Part shown: in pieces, positions 1 to 8,106 of the stretch
Layout: every line of letters starts with the position of its first letter
How positions within the stretch are numbered: position 1 is the stretch's first letter
Notes under the pieces: generated by a model
What the model was told of the DNA's origin: nothing
Seen by the model: only the letters and a program-made list of their open reading frames with translations
Database searches by the model: none
Program-made: the position numbers and the translations under genes
Assembly (NCBI RefSeq): GCF_002160015.1
Contig: NZ_NFJT01000005.1
Span: forward strand, 62,001 to 126,000
Reading direction: 5' to 3'
Length of the DNA stretch: 64,000 nucleotides
Origin: Anaerofilum sp. An201
GTDB taxonomy: Bacteria; Bacillota; Clostridia; Oscillospirales; Ruminococcaceae

Positions 1-942
1 CGGGGCGATATTTTTGAAAAGCGCGCGGGCGGCGCCGAGCTGAACGTGGCCAGCGGCGTATCCCTTCTGGGCCTGCGCACCGGCATCATCTCCAAACTGC
101 CCGACAACGAGATGGGCACCTACATCAAAAACCGCACCCGCTTTGTGGGCGTGTCGGACGACTATCTGGTCTACGACAGCGAGCCGGGCGCGCGTCTGGG
201 CATCTACTACTACGAGAACGGCGCCGCCCCCCGCAAGCCCAGCATCGTCTACGACCGCGCCGGCTCGTCCATCAACCGCATCACGCTGGACGAGATCCCC
301 GCCTCGGTCTACACCGACGCCCGCATGTTCCACACCAGCGGCATCAGCCTGGCGCTGTCGCCCGCCTGCCGCGAGGTGGCCGTCCAGCTGATCAAAAACT
401 TCAAGGAAGGCGGCGCCACCATCTCGTTCGACGTGAACTACCGCGCGAACCTCTGGGACGAGGACACCGCCCGCACCACCATCCAGCAGATCCTGCCGTA
501 TGTGGACGTGCTGTTTGTGTCGGAGGAGACCAGCCGCCGCATGTTCCGCAAGACCGGCGAGCTGCCCGACATCATGAAGAGCTACTGCGAGGAGTACGGC
601 GTATCCATTGTGGCCACCACCCAGCGCACCGTCATCAGCCCCAAAAAGCACAACTTCACCTCCACCATCTATTCCAAACGGCAGGACGAGTTCTTCACCG
701 AACACCCCTACGAGGACATCGACGTGGTGGACCGTGTGGGCAGCGGCGACGCCTATGTGGGCGGCGTGCTGTTCGGCCTGCTGAAATACGGCGACCCGCG
801 CAAGGCGCTGCAGTTCGGCAACGCCACCAGCTCGGTGAAAAACACCATCCCGGGCGACCTGCCTTCCTCCGACTTCAAGGAGATCGACCGCATCATCCGG
901 GCACACAACGCCACCGGACCCCAGAGCGAACTGAACCGCTGA
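1..942 (+). CDS. PfkB-family sugar kinase, 5'-truncated by the window (2-keto-3-deoxygluconate kinase-like)
   Basis: The reading frame is open from the first base, so the true start lies upstream; 313 residues are visible. An early GGAELNVA stretch matches the substrate/dimer region of ribokinase (PfkB) kinases. FDVNYRANLW near the middle resembles 2-keto-3-deoxygluconate kinases, and VGSGDAYVGG near the C-terminus is the ATP/anion-hole motif whose Asp is the catalytic base. The family phosphorylates a sugar or sugar acid with ATP in the cytosol. KDG kinase is the best guess, but fructokinase-type substrates cannot be excluded. A repeat element and a terminator follow, so this is probably the last gene of its operon. 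Confidence 0.85.
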   Translation, partial: RGDIFEKRAGGAELNVASGVSLLGLRTGIISKLPDNEMGTYIKNRTRFVGVSDDYLVYDSEPGARLGIYYYENGAAPRKPSIVYDRAGSSINRITLDEIPASVYTDARMFHTSGISLALSPACREVAVQLIKNFKEGGATISFDVNYRANLWDEDTARTTIQQILPYVDVLFVSEETSRRMFRKTGELPDIMKSYCEEYGVSIVATTQRTVISPKKHNFTSTIYSKRQDEFFTEHPYEDIDVVDRVGSGDAYVGGVLFGLLKYGDPRKALQFGNATSSVKNTIPGDLPSSDFKEIDRIIRAHNATGPQSELNR

Positions 943-986
943 GCCGTCTTTTCGCCGCACTGGGGAAAGCGCGGGCAGTGCGTTGC

Positions 987-1066
987 AGCTTCGACCTCAT
1001 CCGTCCTCTTCGAGGGCACCTTCCCCTGCCAGGGGAAGGCATTCAGCACACATCCGCAAAAACACG
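987..1066. repeat. Intergenic structured repeat, copy A
   Basis: Begins TTCGACCTCATCCG, then GGCACCTTCCCC with a short hairpin to GGGGAAGGC, and ends CATCCGCAAAAACACG. The same module recurs near 43.7, 48.0, 55.0 and 55.2 kb. It is intergenic and lacks an open reading frame. Confidence 0.75.
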
Positions 1067-1080
1067 TTTTGACAAGCCGG

Positions 1081-1108
1081 CCGCGCCCCCAACGGGGCGC
1101 GGTTTTTT
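1081..1108 (+). terminator. Rho-independent terminator after sugar kinase
   Basis: CCGCGCCCC (1081-1089) pairs with GGGGCGCGG (1094-1102), followed by six T. It ends transcription of the kinase gene. Confidence 0.8.
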
Positions 1109-1140
1109 GTGTGAAAAATGCGCCTTTGAGGCGGCTTTTG

Positions 1141-1169
1141 TTGTAAATGGGCGCGGGGTGCAGTATACT
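1141..1169 (+). promoter_or_regulatory. Promoter of the membrane-protein gene
   Basis: TTGTAA at 1141-1146, 17-bp spacer, TATACT at 1164-1169. The gene starts 36 bp downstream. Confidence 0.65.
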
Positions 1170-1204
1170 GGATGTGATATTCTTTTCTGCAAAGGAGAAC
1201 CTGT

Positions 1205-1702
1205 ATGCTGAATCTGACCCCCAAAACCTACTATACGCTGGGCATTCTGGGCACCGCGCTGTCGATGTGCCAGGCGTTTTTTGCCATCACCGGCAGCCCG
1301 GCCAGCCTGCTGGACAACATCAGCCTGCTGCTGTACGGCCTGATGTTCTGTTTCCTGGCCTCCATCAAGGGCACCCCCATGCGCCGCAAAAAGCAGCTGG
1401 TGCTCTGCGCCATCCTGCTGGTGCTGTCGGTGGCCGGCCTGCCCGCGCTGCTCACCTATCTGGTTCTGGCCGTCCTGTGGCCCTACTTTGCCTTCATTGA
1501 GCAGGACGGCAGCGAGGCGCTGCGCCGCCCGATGCAGCTGATCGTCGGCCTGGAGATCGCCAATTTCGTGCTGCGCATGCTGGCCGGGCCGGGCGGACTC
1601 ACCGTGCTGTATCTGCCCTCCAACGTGCTGTGGCTGCTCTGCCTTGTGGCGCGCGGCTGGCTGCTGGTGGAATGTTACCGCCAGGCGGAGCGTAATCTGT
1701 AA
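1205..1702 (+). CDS. Hypothetical multi-pass membrane protein
   Basis: 165 residues, not recognised as a named family. Hydrophobic segments near residues 10-28, 38-52, 65-98, 112-128 and 135-155 suggest four to six membrane helices with short loops. A cluster of basic residues (MRRKK) lies at about residue 60. The start follows AAAGGAG with 7-nt spacing and lies behind a clear promoter. A lipoprotein gene starts 28 bp downstream in the same direction, so the two are probably co-transcribed. No catalytic motif is visible. Confidence 0.7.
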   Translation: MLNLTPKTYYTLGILGTALSMCQAFFAITGSPASLLDNISLLLYGLMFCFLASIKGTPMRRKKQLVLCAILLVLSVAGLPALLTYLVLAVLWPYFAFIEQDGSEALRRPMQLIVGLEIANFVLRMLAGPGGLTVLYLPSNVLWLLCLVARGWLLVECYRQAERNL

Positions 1703-1729
1703 CCAGACAGATGGATGTGAGGTGACAGG

Positions 1730-2956
1730 ATGAGATACAAGCTGCTGGCGGCTGTGCTGGCGCTGGTGCTGCTGGCCGGGTGCGCGGGGGGAACCACGCC
1801 CTGGGCGCAGGATTTCACCAGCGTGCCCGACAACGCCGCCCACCATACCGCTCCGCCCCCCGGCGAGGAATACCGCGCGATGTGGATCAGCTATCTGGAA
1901 TGGCAGCCGCTCACCGGCGCCGACGAGAACACCTTCCGCGCGGCGGCGGGCGAAATGCTGGACAACTGCGCGGCGCTGGGGCTGAACACGGTCATCGCAC
2001 AGGTGCGCCCGTTCGGCGACGCGCTGTACGAGAGCAGTCTGTTCCCCGCCAGCCACCTGCTGAGCGGCGCGCAGGGGCAGAGCCCCGGCTACGACCCGCT
2101 GGCCATCCTGGTGGAGCTGGCCCACGCGCGGGGGCTGCGCATAGAAGCATGGCTGAACCCCTACCGCGTGCAGCTGACCCAAAACCTGCCCGCCTCGCTG
2201 GCGGACACGAACCCCGCCGTGCTGCATCCCGAATGGGTGCACGAGGTGAACGGGGGGCTGTACTACGATCCGGGCCTGCCCGAGGTGCAGCAGCTGATCG
2301 CGGACGGCGTGGCCGAGGTGGTGCAGAACTACGAGGTGGACGGCATCCACTTCGACGACTACTTCTACCCCACCACCGAACCTTCGTTTGACGAAGCCAT
2401 CTATGCCCAATACGGCGGCGGCCTGGAATTGGACGAATGGCGGCGGCAGAATGTGGACCAGCTGGTGAAAACCGTGTATGCCCGCATCAAGGAGCTGGAC
2501 CCCGACGTGACCTTCGGCATCAGCCCGCAGGGCAACAACGACAACAACTACACCCAGCAGTACAGCGACGTGTCGCTGTGGCTGCGCGAGACGGGCTATG
2601 TGGACTATGTGATGCCGCAGCTCTACTGGGGATTTGGATACCTGACCGCCTCCGGGCGCACCGACTACCAGTTCAAAACGCTGTGCGGATACTGGAACGG
2701 TCTGGAGCGCGCCGAGGGCGTGGACCTGTACATCGGGCTGGGCGCCTGGCGCATCGGCACGGGCGACGGCGGCGCCAACGACCAGGCCGAGTGGAGCAGC
2801 GGGCGCAATCTGGCCGACATGGTGGCCGCGCTGCGGGAGGCCGGCTGCGGCGGATTTGCGCTGTACCGCTACGACAGCCTGTACAGCAACGCCGAATATC
2901 CCGACCTCGCCGCCTCCGAGCGCACGGCGCTGGGGGAGCTTCTGGCACAGGAATGA
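1730..2956 (+). CDS. Lipoprotein, glycoside-hydrolase-like GHL10 (DUF187) family
   Basis: 408 residues. The N-terminus is a lipoprotein signal (MRYKLLAAVLALVLLAGC; lipobox LAGC), so the mature protein should be tethered outside the membrane. The body fits the GHL10/YngK TIM-barrel family: EYRAMWISYLEW near the start of the domain, IAQVRPFGDALY, GLRIEAWLNPYR and DGIHFDDYFYPT, the last carrying the acidic residues expected in the active site. The family is predicted to cleave cell-wall or other polysaccharides, but its substrates are largely unknown. GAGGTG precedes the start. It is probably in one transcript with the membrane protein upstream. Confidence 0.88.
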   Translation: MRYKLLAAVLALVLLAGCAGGTTPWAQDFTSVPDNAAHHTAPPPGEEYRAMWISYLEWQPLTGADENTFRAAAGEMLDNCAALGLNTVIAQVRPFGDALYESSLFPASHLLSGAQGQSPGYDPLAILVELAHARGLRIEAWLNPYRVQLTQNLPASLADTNPAVLHPEWVHEVNGGLYYDPGLPEVQQLIADGVAEVVQNYEVDGIHFDDYFYPTTEPSFDEAIYAQYGGGLELDEWRRQNVDQLVKTVYARIKELDPDVTFGISPQGNNDNNYTQQYSDVSLWLRETGYVDYVMPQLYWGFGYLTASGRTDYQFKTLCGYWNGLERAEGVDLYIGLGAWRIGTGDGGANDQAEWSSGRNLADMVAALREAGCGGFALYRYDSLYSNAEYPDLAASERTALGELLAQE

Positions 2957-2957
2957 C

Positions 2958-2998
2958 CAAAAAAGCACCGTCCCCCTGCGGGACGGTGCTCTCTTTAT
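2958..2998. terminator. Bidirectional terminator between convergent genes
   Basis: AGCACCGTCCC (2964-2974) pairs with GGGACGGTGCT (2980-2990). Leftward it is followed by six T, rightward by a weaker CTCTTTA run. It serves both the lipoprotein gene and the MATE gene that converge here. Confidence 0.85.
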
Positions 2999-3018
2999 AC
3001 CATTTATACCATCTGCTC

Positions 3019-4377
3019 TCACTTTTTCCCCAGCACGTCGCGGCCGCGCCATTTGCCGCTGCGCACCCGCAGGAAGGACACCACCGAACCCACAGCCCAG
3101 CCGATGGGGATCGACCACCAGATGGCCCCCTCCCCCAGCGGCGACGCCGCCAGCAGGTAGGCCACCGCCACGCGGGTGAACAGGTTGCTCATCGAGCTGA
3201 AGGTGAAGGCGCCCATGTCCCCCGCCCCGCGCAGCAGGCCGTTGCTGACGAACAAAAAGCCCATCAGGACATAGAACAGCGACACGGTGTGCATGTATTC
3301 CAGGCCGTAGCTCATGGCGCTGCCGGAATCGCCCGCGTTGAGGAACAGCCCCAGCAGCGGCTCGCCGAACAGATAGATCAGCAGCGTGATCACGCCCGAG
3401 AACACCACCACCATCAGCAGATTGGCCCGGTATCCCTGGCGCACCCGCTCGTGCTTGCCCGCACCCATATTCTGGGCGGTATAACTGGACATCGCATTGG
3501 AAAAGTTGGTATTGGGGAGCATGGCCAGCGAGTCGATCTTGGTGGCGGCGGTGTATCCCGCCACGAACACCTTGCCGTAGGAGTTCACCAGCCCCTGCAT
3601 CAGCATCATGCTCAGCGACACCAGCGACTGCTGCAGCATCGACGGCAGCCCGATCCGGGCAATGCGCCGCACTGCGTCCCAGGAAAAGAGCGGCAGTTTC
3701 TGGCACGGCTGCTCGTTGGGCATCATCCGCAGGCGCACCGCCAGCACCCAGAAGGAGGCCACCGCGCACGCGCCCTGCGCGATCAGGGTGGCCCAGGCAA
3801 CGCCCGCCACCCCCATATGGAATTGGATGACGAACAGCAGGTCCAGCCCGATGTTCCCCAGCGCCGACACCATCAGGAAATACAGCGGCGTCTTGCTGTC
3901 GCCCAGCGCGTTGTAGATGCCGTTGAGGGTGTTGTACAAAAACAAAAACAGCGCCCCGCCGAAGTAAATTTGCAGATAGGCCAGCGAATCGGCCATGATG
4001 TCGGCGTCGGTGCCGAGCAGATGCAGCAGAAGCGGCGCCGCCAGCTGCCCCAGCACCATGATCGCCGCCCCCAGCACGCCCAGCGCGATCAGCGCCGTGG
4101 CCACGGTGGTTTTCATCTCGCGGATCTTCCCCGCGCCGAACAGCTGGCTGATGACCACCGTGCAGCCCATCGACAATCCCGACGCCACCGCCACCGCCAA
4201 AAACACGATGGGGAACGACGAGCCCACGGCCGCCAGCGCGTCCTCGCCCACAAATTTGCCAACCACCATCGAGTCTACCATATTATACAGCTGCTGGAAC
4301 AAATTGCCCGCTACCATCGGCAGGGCAAAGAAAAACAAAAGCCGCAGCGGCGGCCCTTCGGTGAGGTTTCTGATCAT
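3019..4377 (-). CDS. MATE-family multidrug/Na+ antiporter
   Basis: 452 residues with about 12 membrane helices and two repeated halves, the size and layout of MATE exporters. The N-terminal half carries PMVAGNLFQQLYNMVDSMVV, a hallmark of the family in which drugs or metabolites leave in exchange for Na+ or H+. I place the start at the ATG at 4377 (MIRNLTEG), because the ATG seven codons earlier overlaps the AAAGGAG that acts as ribosome site 11 nt upstream of 4377. It is one of three MATE genes in the window and is not closely similar to the other two by eye. The substrate is unknown. It converges with the lipoprotein gene and diverges from the Fur-like regulator. Confidence 0.93.
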   Translation of the reverse strand: MIRNLTEGPPLRLLFFFALPMVAGNLFQQLYNMVDSMVVGKFVGEDALAAVGSSFPIVFLAVAVASGLSMGCTVVISQLFGAGKIREMKTTVATALIALGVLGAAIMVLGQLAAPLLLHLLGTDADIMADSLAYLQIYFGGALFLFLYNTLNGIYNALGDSKTPLYFLMVSALGNIGLDLLFVIQFHMGVAGVAWATLIAQGACAVASFWVLAVRLRMMPNEQPCQKLPLFSWDAVRRIARIGLPSMLQQSLVSLSMMLMQGLVNSYGKVFVAGYTAATKIDSLAMLPNTNFSNAMSSYTAQNMGAGKHERVRQGYRANLLMVVVFSGVITLLIYLFGEPLLGLFLNAGDSGSAMSYGLEYMHTVSLFYVLMGFLFVSNGLLRGAGDMGAFTFSSMSNLFTRVAVAYLLAASPLGEGAIWWSIPIGWAVGSVVSFLRVRSGKWRGRDVLGKK

Positions 4378-4492
4378 GCCGCAACATTCTCCTTTCATTC
4401 AAACAAAGCATACATTTCTATTTTATCAAACAACTGTTGCTTTTACAATCTTCTGCCGGACAAAACTTTTGTTTTTTCGCGCGGACAGGGGG

Positions 4493-4522
4493 TTGACAAA
4501 CCTGTTTTTGATACGTTATACT
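4493..4522 (+). promoter_or_regulatory. Strong promoter of the Fur-like/rubrerythrin pair
   Basis: TTGACA at 4493-4498, 18-bp spacer, TATACT at 4517-4522, close to the sigma-A consensus. No perfect PerR/Fur inverted repeat is obvious around it. Confidence 0.8.
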
Positions 4523-4564
4523 ATTTACAACATAGATTCATCTTCCGCCAGAAAGGAGCATGCA

Positions 4565-4957
4565 ATGGAAGTTCGCAATACCATCCAAAAGCAGACCATT
4601 CTGCAGGCGGTGGAAGCGCTGGCCAACCATCCCACCGCCGAGCAGGTGTACGCCCGGGTGGTGCACACGCTGCCCAACATCAGCCGCGCCACCGTATACC
4701 GCAACCTGTCGTCGATGGCCGACCGCGGCCTTCTGCAGCGCATCGAGGTGCCCGGCAGCGCCGACCACTACGACTGCACCCTCGCCTCCCACCATCACAT
4801 CCACTGCGTGCGCTGCGGGATGCTGGCCGACGTATGGGCCGACATCCCGCTGGACGGCATCGACCAGCAGGCCGCGCAGCACACCGATTTCCGGGTGCTG
4901 GGCCACAAGCTGGTGTTCAGCGGCATCTGTCCCGCCTGCAAAGCGCAGGAAAACTGA
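4565..4957 (+). CDS. Fur-family metalloregulator, PerR-like
   Basis: 130 residues, the usual length of Fur/PerR proteins. A winged helix covers roughly residues 10-75 (SRATVYRNLSSMADRGLL is the recognition helix and wing). Then come the metal ligands: a His-rich SHHHIHCVRCG segment and a C-terminal ICPACK, giving two CxxC pairs typical of the structural Zn site. The start follows AAAGGAG and the promoter at 4493. The rubrerythrin gene lies 41 bp downstream, an arrangement typical of PerR, which senses peroxide through Fe-catalysed His oxidation. Fur or Zur function cannot be excluded from sequence alone. Confidence 0.9.
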   Translation: MEVRNTIQKQTILQAVEALANHPTAEQVYARVVHTLPNISRATVYRNLSSMADRGLLQRIEVPGSADHYDCTLASHHHIHCVRCGMLADVWADIPLDGIDQQAAQHTDFRVLGHKLVFSGICPACKAQEN

Positions 4958-4998
4958 CGCTTTTTTATATGATTCTACAATGAAAGGGGAAACAGACT

Positions 4999-5538
4999 AT
5001 GGAACTGAAAGGCTCTAAGACCGAACAAAACCTGTGGACCGCATTCGCCGGCGAAAGCCAGGCCCGCAACAAATACACCTACTACGCCTCCGCCGCCAAG
5101 AAGGAAGGCTACAACCAGATCGCCTCGATCTTCGAGGAGACCGCCAACAACGAGAAAGAGCACGCCAAGATCTGGTTCAAGCTGCTGCACGACGGCAAGA
5201 TCCCCGGCACCGCAGCCAACCTGGCCGACGCCGCCGCCGGCGAGAACTACGAGTGGACCGACATGTACGCCGGCTTCGCCCAGACCGCCCGCGAGGAGGG
5301 CTTTGAAAAGATCGCCATCCTGTTCGAGAAGGTGGGCGCCATCGAGAAGGAGCACGAGGAGCGCTACCGCACCCTGGCCGCCTCTCTGGACGCCGGCACC
5401 GTGTTTGCCCGCGAGACCCAGCAGGTGTGGGTCTGCTCCAACTGCGGCCACATCCACATCGGCACCCACGCCCCCGAGGTGTGCCCCGTGTGCGACCATC
5501 CGCAGGGCTACTTCATCCTGCAGGCCAAGAACTATTAA
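4999..5538 (+). CDS. rbr: Rubrerythrin (NADH/rubredoxin-dependent peroxidase)
   Basis: 179 residues. Residues 1-140 form the ferritin-like four-helix diiron domain, with [23 protein letters not shown] and [14 protein letters not shown] supplying Glu/His ligands. Residues 145-179 form a rubredoxin-like FeS4 domain with CSNCG and CPVCDHP. Rubrerythrin reduces H2O2 to water in anaerobes without producing oxygen. It lies directly behind the Fur-like regulator, probably in the same transcript, and ends in a strong terminator. The ribosome site is AAAGGGG. Confidence 0.97.
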   Translation: MELKGSKTEQNLWTAFAGESQARNKYTYYASAAKKEGYNQIASIFEETANNEKEHAKIWFKLLHDGKIPGTAANLADAAAGENYEWTDMYAGFAQTAREEGFEKIAILFEKVGAIEKEHEERYRTLAASLDAGTVFARETQQVWVCSNCGHIHIGTHAPEVCPVCDHPQGYFILQAKNY

Positions 5539-5556
5539 TCTGCCAGCCTGAAATGC

Positions 5557-5599
5557 AAAAGGGGCGTCCTTTGCACACCGCGAAGGACGCCCCTTTTTT
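5557..5599. terminator. Bidirectional terminator after rubrerythrin
   Basis: GGGGCGTCCTT (5561-5571) pairs with AAGGACGCCCC (5583-5593), with A-run before and six T after. It serves rubrerythrin and the convergent flippase gene. Confidence 0.9.
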
Positions 5600-5613
5600 G
5601 TCTGCCGACCGGC

Positions 5614-7011
5614 TCACCGCCTGCGCCGGCGCAGAAGCTGGCGGGCCATGCCGTACAGATCGCCGAAGTTCAGTGCCAGAACACCCGCCGCGCACAGGCT
5701 GCACCACAGCCCCCACAGCGGCACTTCGCAGATGAGCAGAACGCATTCGGTCACCAGCAGGGCGGTGTTCACCGCCAGCTTCAGCGGGGAATAGTCCATC
5801 CGCAGAAGCCCGCGCGTGTTGACCGCCCGCATCACAAAGATCAGCAGGTAGCTCAGGAAGGTGGCCAGCGCCGCGCCGTTGACCCCCATCCACAAGATCA
5901 GCACGAAGTTCAGCACGCAGTTGCACACCGCGCCGGCCGCCGAGGTCATCAGCGACAACCCCGACCGCTTTTTCACCATATAGATGGTGTTCAAAAAGCC
6001 GCCCAGGCAGCTGTACACCGCGCCCAGCGTGAGGAAGGGAGAATACCGCCAGGCCTCGTAGGAGGCCTCGTTCACATACACCGCGAAGAAGGGGCGGCAC
6101 AGCAGCACCAGCCCCGCCGCGCCGATGAACATCACGCCCTGGTAGATGCCGAACACCCGGCTGAAAAACCGTTCGCGCCCTTCCTCCTCGGTGACGGCCG
6201 ACAGCTGCCAGGCCTCGTTGAAGATGCTGGCCACCACCTGCATGATCGAGGCGATGCTGTAGCTGTAGTAGAACAGGCCGTCCAGCTCCTTGCCGTTTTC
6301 CAGCAGGTTCGCCACAAACAGGTGGTCGCTGGAATAGATCACGTTCCAGCACATCAGCGACGGCACCAGCGGCAGCGCATAGGCCAGCATCTTGCGCATC
6401 AGGCGGCCGTCGTAGCGGCGCAGGTGCAGGTTCCGGCGCAGGTTTGCCGCCCAGAACAGGAACACCGCGCTGCAGAAGTCGGACGCCATCGTGGCCCACA
6501 GCACGCCGATCGGCCCCACCTTCAGCACCACCAGGAACAGCACGTTGAACAGCACCGCCGTCAGACTGGTGAGGATGCCGTCGACGGCCACCAGGCGCAG
6601 CATATCCTTTGCCCGCACGAACTGCGCGCACAGCCGCCGCCCGTTGCTGATGAGCAGATAAAAATACAGGGTGGCCACATAGCCCTCGGTGTTGGGCAGG
6701 AGCCGCACCGCCGGGACCAGCAGCACCATCACTGCAAAGCCGCCCGCAAGCCCCACCACGCCGTTGGTGAATACGCGGGTCTTGCTCTGGGTCTTGTCCA
6801 GGCCGAACCGCAGCACCGCGAAGTCCATGCCCAGACAGATCACCGGCAGCAGCAGGGTGGCGTAGTTGATGATCTGGTTGGCCTGGCCCATGTCCGCGTT
6901 GGAGATGGTGTAGGAATACAGCGGCTTGAGGAAAAACGAGAGCATCTTGGCCGAGAAGTTGCTCACGGCAAACAGAAGCGTATTGGAGAACAGGCGTTTG
7001 TATTTGTCCAC
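5614..7011 (-). CDS. Polysaccharide flippase / oligosaccharide exporter (Wzx, MurJ-like superfamily)
   Basis: 465 residues with 12-14 predicted membrane helices. The N-terminal VDKYKRLFSNTLLFAVSNF and FFLKPLYSYTIS match the start of Wzx-type flippases, which move lipid-linked sugar repeat units across the membrane for surface polysaccharide assembly. The start chosen is the GTG at 7011, which follows AAAGGCAGG and puts the conserved N-terminus at residue 1. An in-frame ATG at 7098 would add 29 atypical residues. A promoter lies at 7163-7191. It stands alone here, but the glycosyltransferases at 19-24 kb could make its substrate. Confidence 0.88.
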   Translation of the reverse strand: MDKYKRLFSNTLLFAVSNFSAKMLSFFLKPLYSYTISNADMGQANQIINYATLLLPVICLGMDFAVLRFGLDKTQSKTRVFTNGVVGLAGGFAVMVLLVPAVRLLPNTEGYVATLYFYLLISNGRRLCAQFVRAKDMLRLVAVDGILTSLTAVLFNVLFLVVLKVGPIGVLWATMASDFCSAVFLFWAANLRRNLHLRRYDGRLMRKMLAYALPLVPSLMCWNVIYSSDHLFVANLLENGKELDGLFYYSYSIASIMQVVASIFNEAWQLSAVTEEEGRERFFSRVFGIYQGVMFIGAAGLVLLCRPFFAVYVNEASYEAWRYSPFLTLGAVYSCLGGFLNTIYMVKKRSGLSLMTSAAGAVCNCVLNFVLILWMGVNGAALATFLSYLLIFVMRAVNTRGLLRMDYSPLKLAVNTALLVTECVLLICEVPLWGLWCSLCAAGVLALNFGDLYGMARQLLRRRRR

Positions 7012-7162
7012 AGGCAAGCCCTGCCTTTCGATAAAATAGTTGGCTGTACGGATGGAAATGGCAGCATCCGCCCGCCGGGGAAGATTTCCGGCGCACAAAG
7101 CCCGGCAAAACCGCGTTTCCGGCAGGCCGGGATCTGCGGGCTATGATGGCCGCTCTCCGGCT

Positions 7163-7191
7163 ATTATACCACACGGGAGGCTGTGCGTCAC
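7163..7191 (-). promoter_or_regulatory. Promoter of the flippase gene
   Basis: On the minus strand: GTGACG (7186-7191), 17-bp spacer, TATAAT (7163-7168). The leader to the GTG start is about 145 nt. Confidence 0.6.
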
Positions 7192-7220
7192 TTCCCCGCA
7201 CCGCCAAATTTACAGTTTAT

Positions 7221-7775
7221 TCAAACGCTCTGCCGCAGGAGCGCCCGCCGCTGTGCATAGTCGGGCATCAGGCGGGCCATCATTCCCCAGAACCCCGCCT
7301 GATGGTCGGGATGGAAAAAATGCACATACTCATGCAGCAGCACATACTCCACCGCCGCGGGCGGCTGCGCCGCCAGCCGGGAGGCCAGTGTGATGCGGTA
7401 CTGCGCCGGGCTGCACACCCCCCACCGCGTTTTCATATCCCGCACCCGGATCTCGGGGCGGCGGCCATCCAGCGCCTCGGCCACCAGCGGCCACACCACG
7501 GCGTCGGCCGCCGCAAACACCGCGCGGCACCGGGCGGCGTCGGGCGGCGGGACGGCCAGCGCCGCGGCGCGGCGGGCGGCCTTCTCCCGCGCGCGGCTCA
7601 CCCATTCGGCATGCGACGCCACAAACCGGTCGATCTGCTCGGCCGGCACCCGGGAAGGCGCCGACACCGCCGCCGTGCCGTCCGGCCGCAGGCGCAGATT
7701 GATCCGCTTGACCTTCTTGCGCTGCAGGATATACTCCACGCCGCCCGCCATGCGCACCTGCTGTTTTCCACACAT
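7221..7775 (-). CDS. YgjP-like (M48/DUF45) metallopeptidase
   Basis: 184 residues from the ATG at 7775 (MCGKQQVR); upstream in-frame starts would add residues unlike the family. The C-terminal region has LLHEYVHFFHPDHQAGFW, matching the HExxH zinc-protease signature with the downstream H..FW of YgjP/WLM-type proteins. TRWGVCS about 35 residues earlier is another family motif. The family is a predicted cytosolic zinc protease of uncertain substrate. A palindromic sequence and a TTGACA box lie upstream at 7883-7914. It diverges from the nrdD operon. Confidence 0.85.
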   Translation of the reverse strand: MCGKQQVRMAGGVEYILQRKKVKRINLRLRPDGTAAVSAPSRVPAEQIDRFVASHAEWVSRAREKAARRAAALAVPPPDAARCRAVFAAADAVVWPLVAEALDGRRPEIRVRDMKTRWGVCSPAQYRITLASRLAAQPPAAVEYVLLHEYVHFFHPDHQAGFWGMMARLMPDYAQRRALLRQSV

Positions 7776-7882
7776 CTTTCCACCTGCTTTCCACATCTCT
7801 GCACATTTCTGAACAGCAATTCTATAAAAAGAGAATCCTTTCCGGCAACCCTGCCAAAAAACCTTCTCTGTTTTTGTCAAAT

Positions 7883-7914
7883 CTGGTATGTATAGTATAC
7901 CAGCTGCTTGTCAA
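7883..7914 (-). promoter_or_regulatory. Promoter with palindromic operator candidate
   Basis: On the minus strand TTGACA lies at 7909-7914, with TACATA 16 bp downstream. A 21-bp palindrome at 7883-7903 (CTGGTAT, 7-bp centre, ATACCAG) covers the -10 region, as expected of a repressor site. The cognate regulator is unknown. Confidence 0.5.
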
Positions 7915-7963
7915 GATGGCAATTGTCCCAAAAAGGGAGGAAAAATCTCAGCGCGCTTTTTTC

Positions 7964-7992
7964 TTGACTTGCACTATATGTAGTGGCATAAT
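7964..7992 (+). promoter_or_regulatory. nrdD promoter with NrdR box
   Basis: TTGACT (7964-7969), 17-bp spacer, CATAAT (7987-7992). The spacer carries GCACTATATGTAGTGG (7971-7986), which fits the NrdR consensus ACACWATATATWGTGT. A weaker second candidate is ACTTATATATAGAT at 8016-8029. NrdR represses ribonucleotide reductase genes when dATP is plentiful; no nrdR gene is in the window. Confidence 0.75.
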
Positions 7993-8106
7993 AGGTACTG
8001 TTCGTTTATACCGTACTTATATATAGATTTGGCGGTGCCGGCAAGCGGCGCTGCCGCACAACCCCAGGGGGCTTTTGCCGTCCCCGCCAGAATGGAGTTT
8101 ACGTCT

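Noticed and set aside
1043-3769. Long open frame on the minus strand across the GHL10 lipoprotein gene
   Set aside because: Its composition is that of an antisense frame in GC-rich DNA (Arg/Gly/Ala/Gln-rich), it has no recognisable domain and it covers well-supported genes on the other strand.
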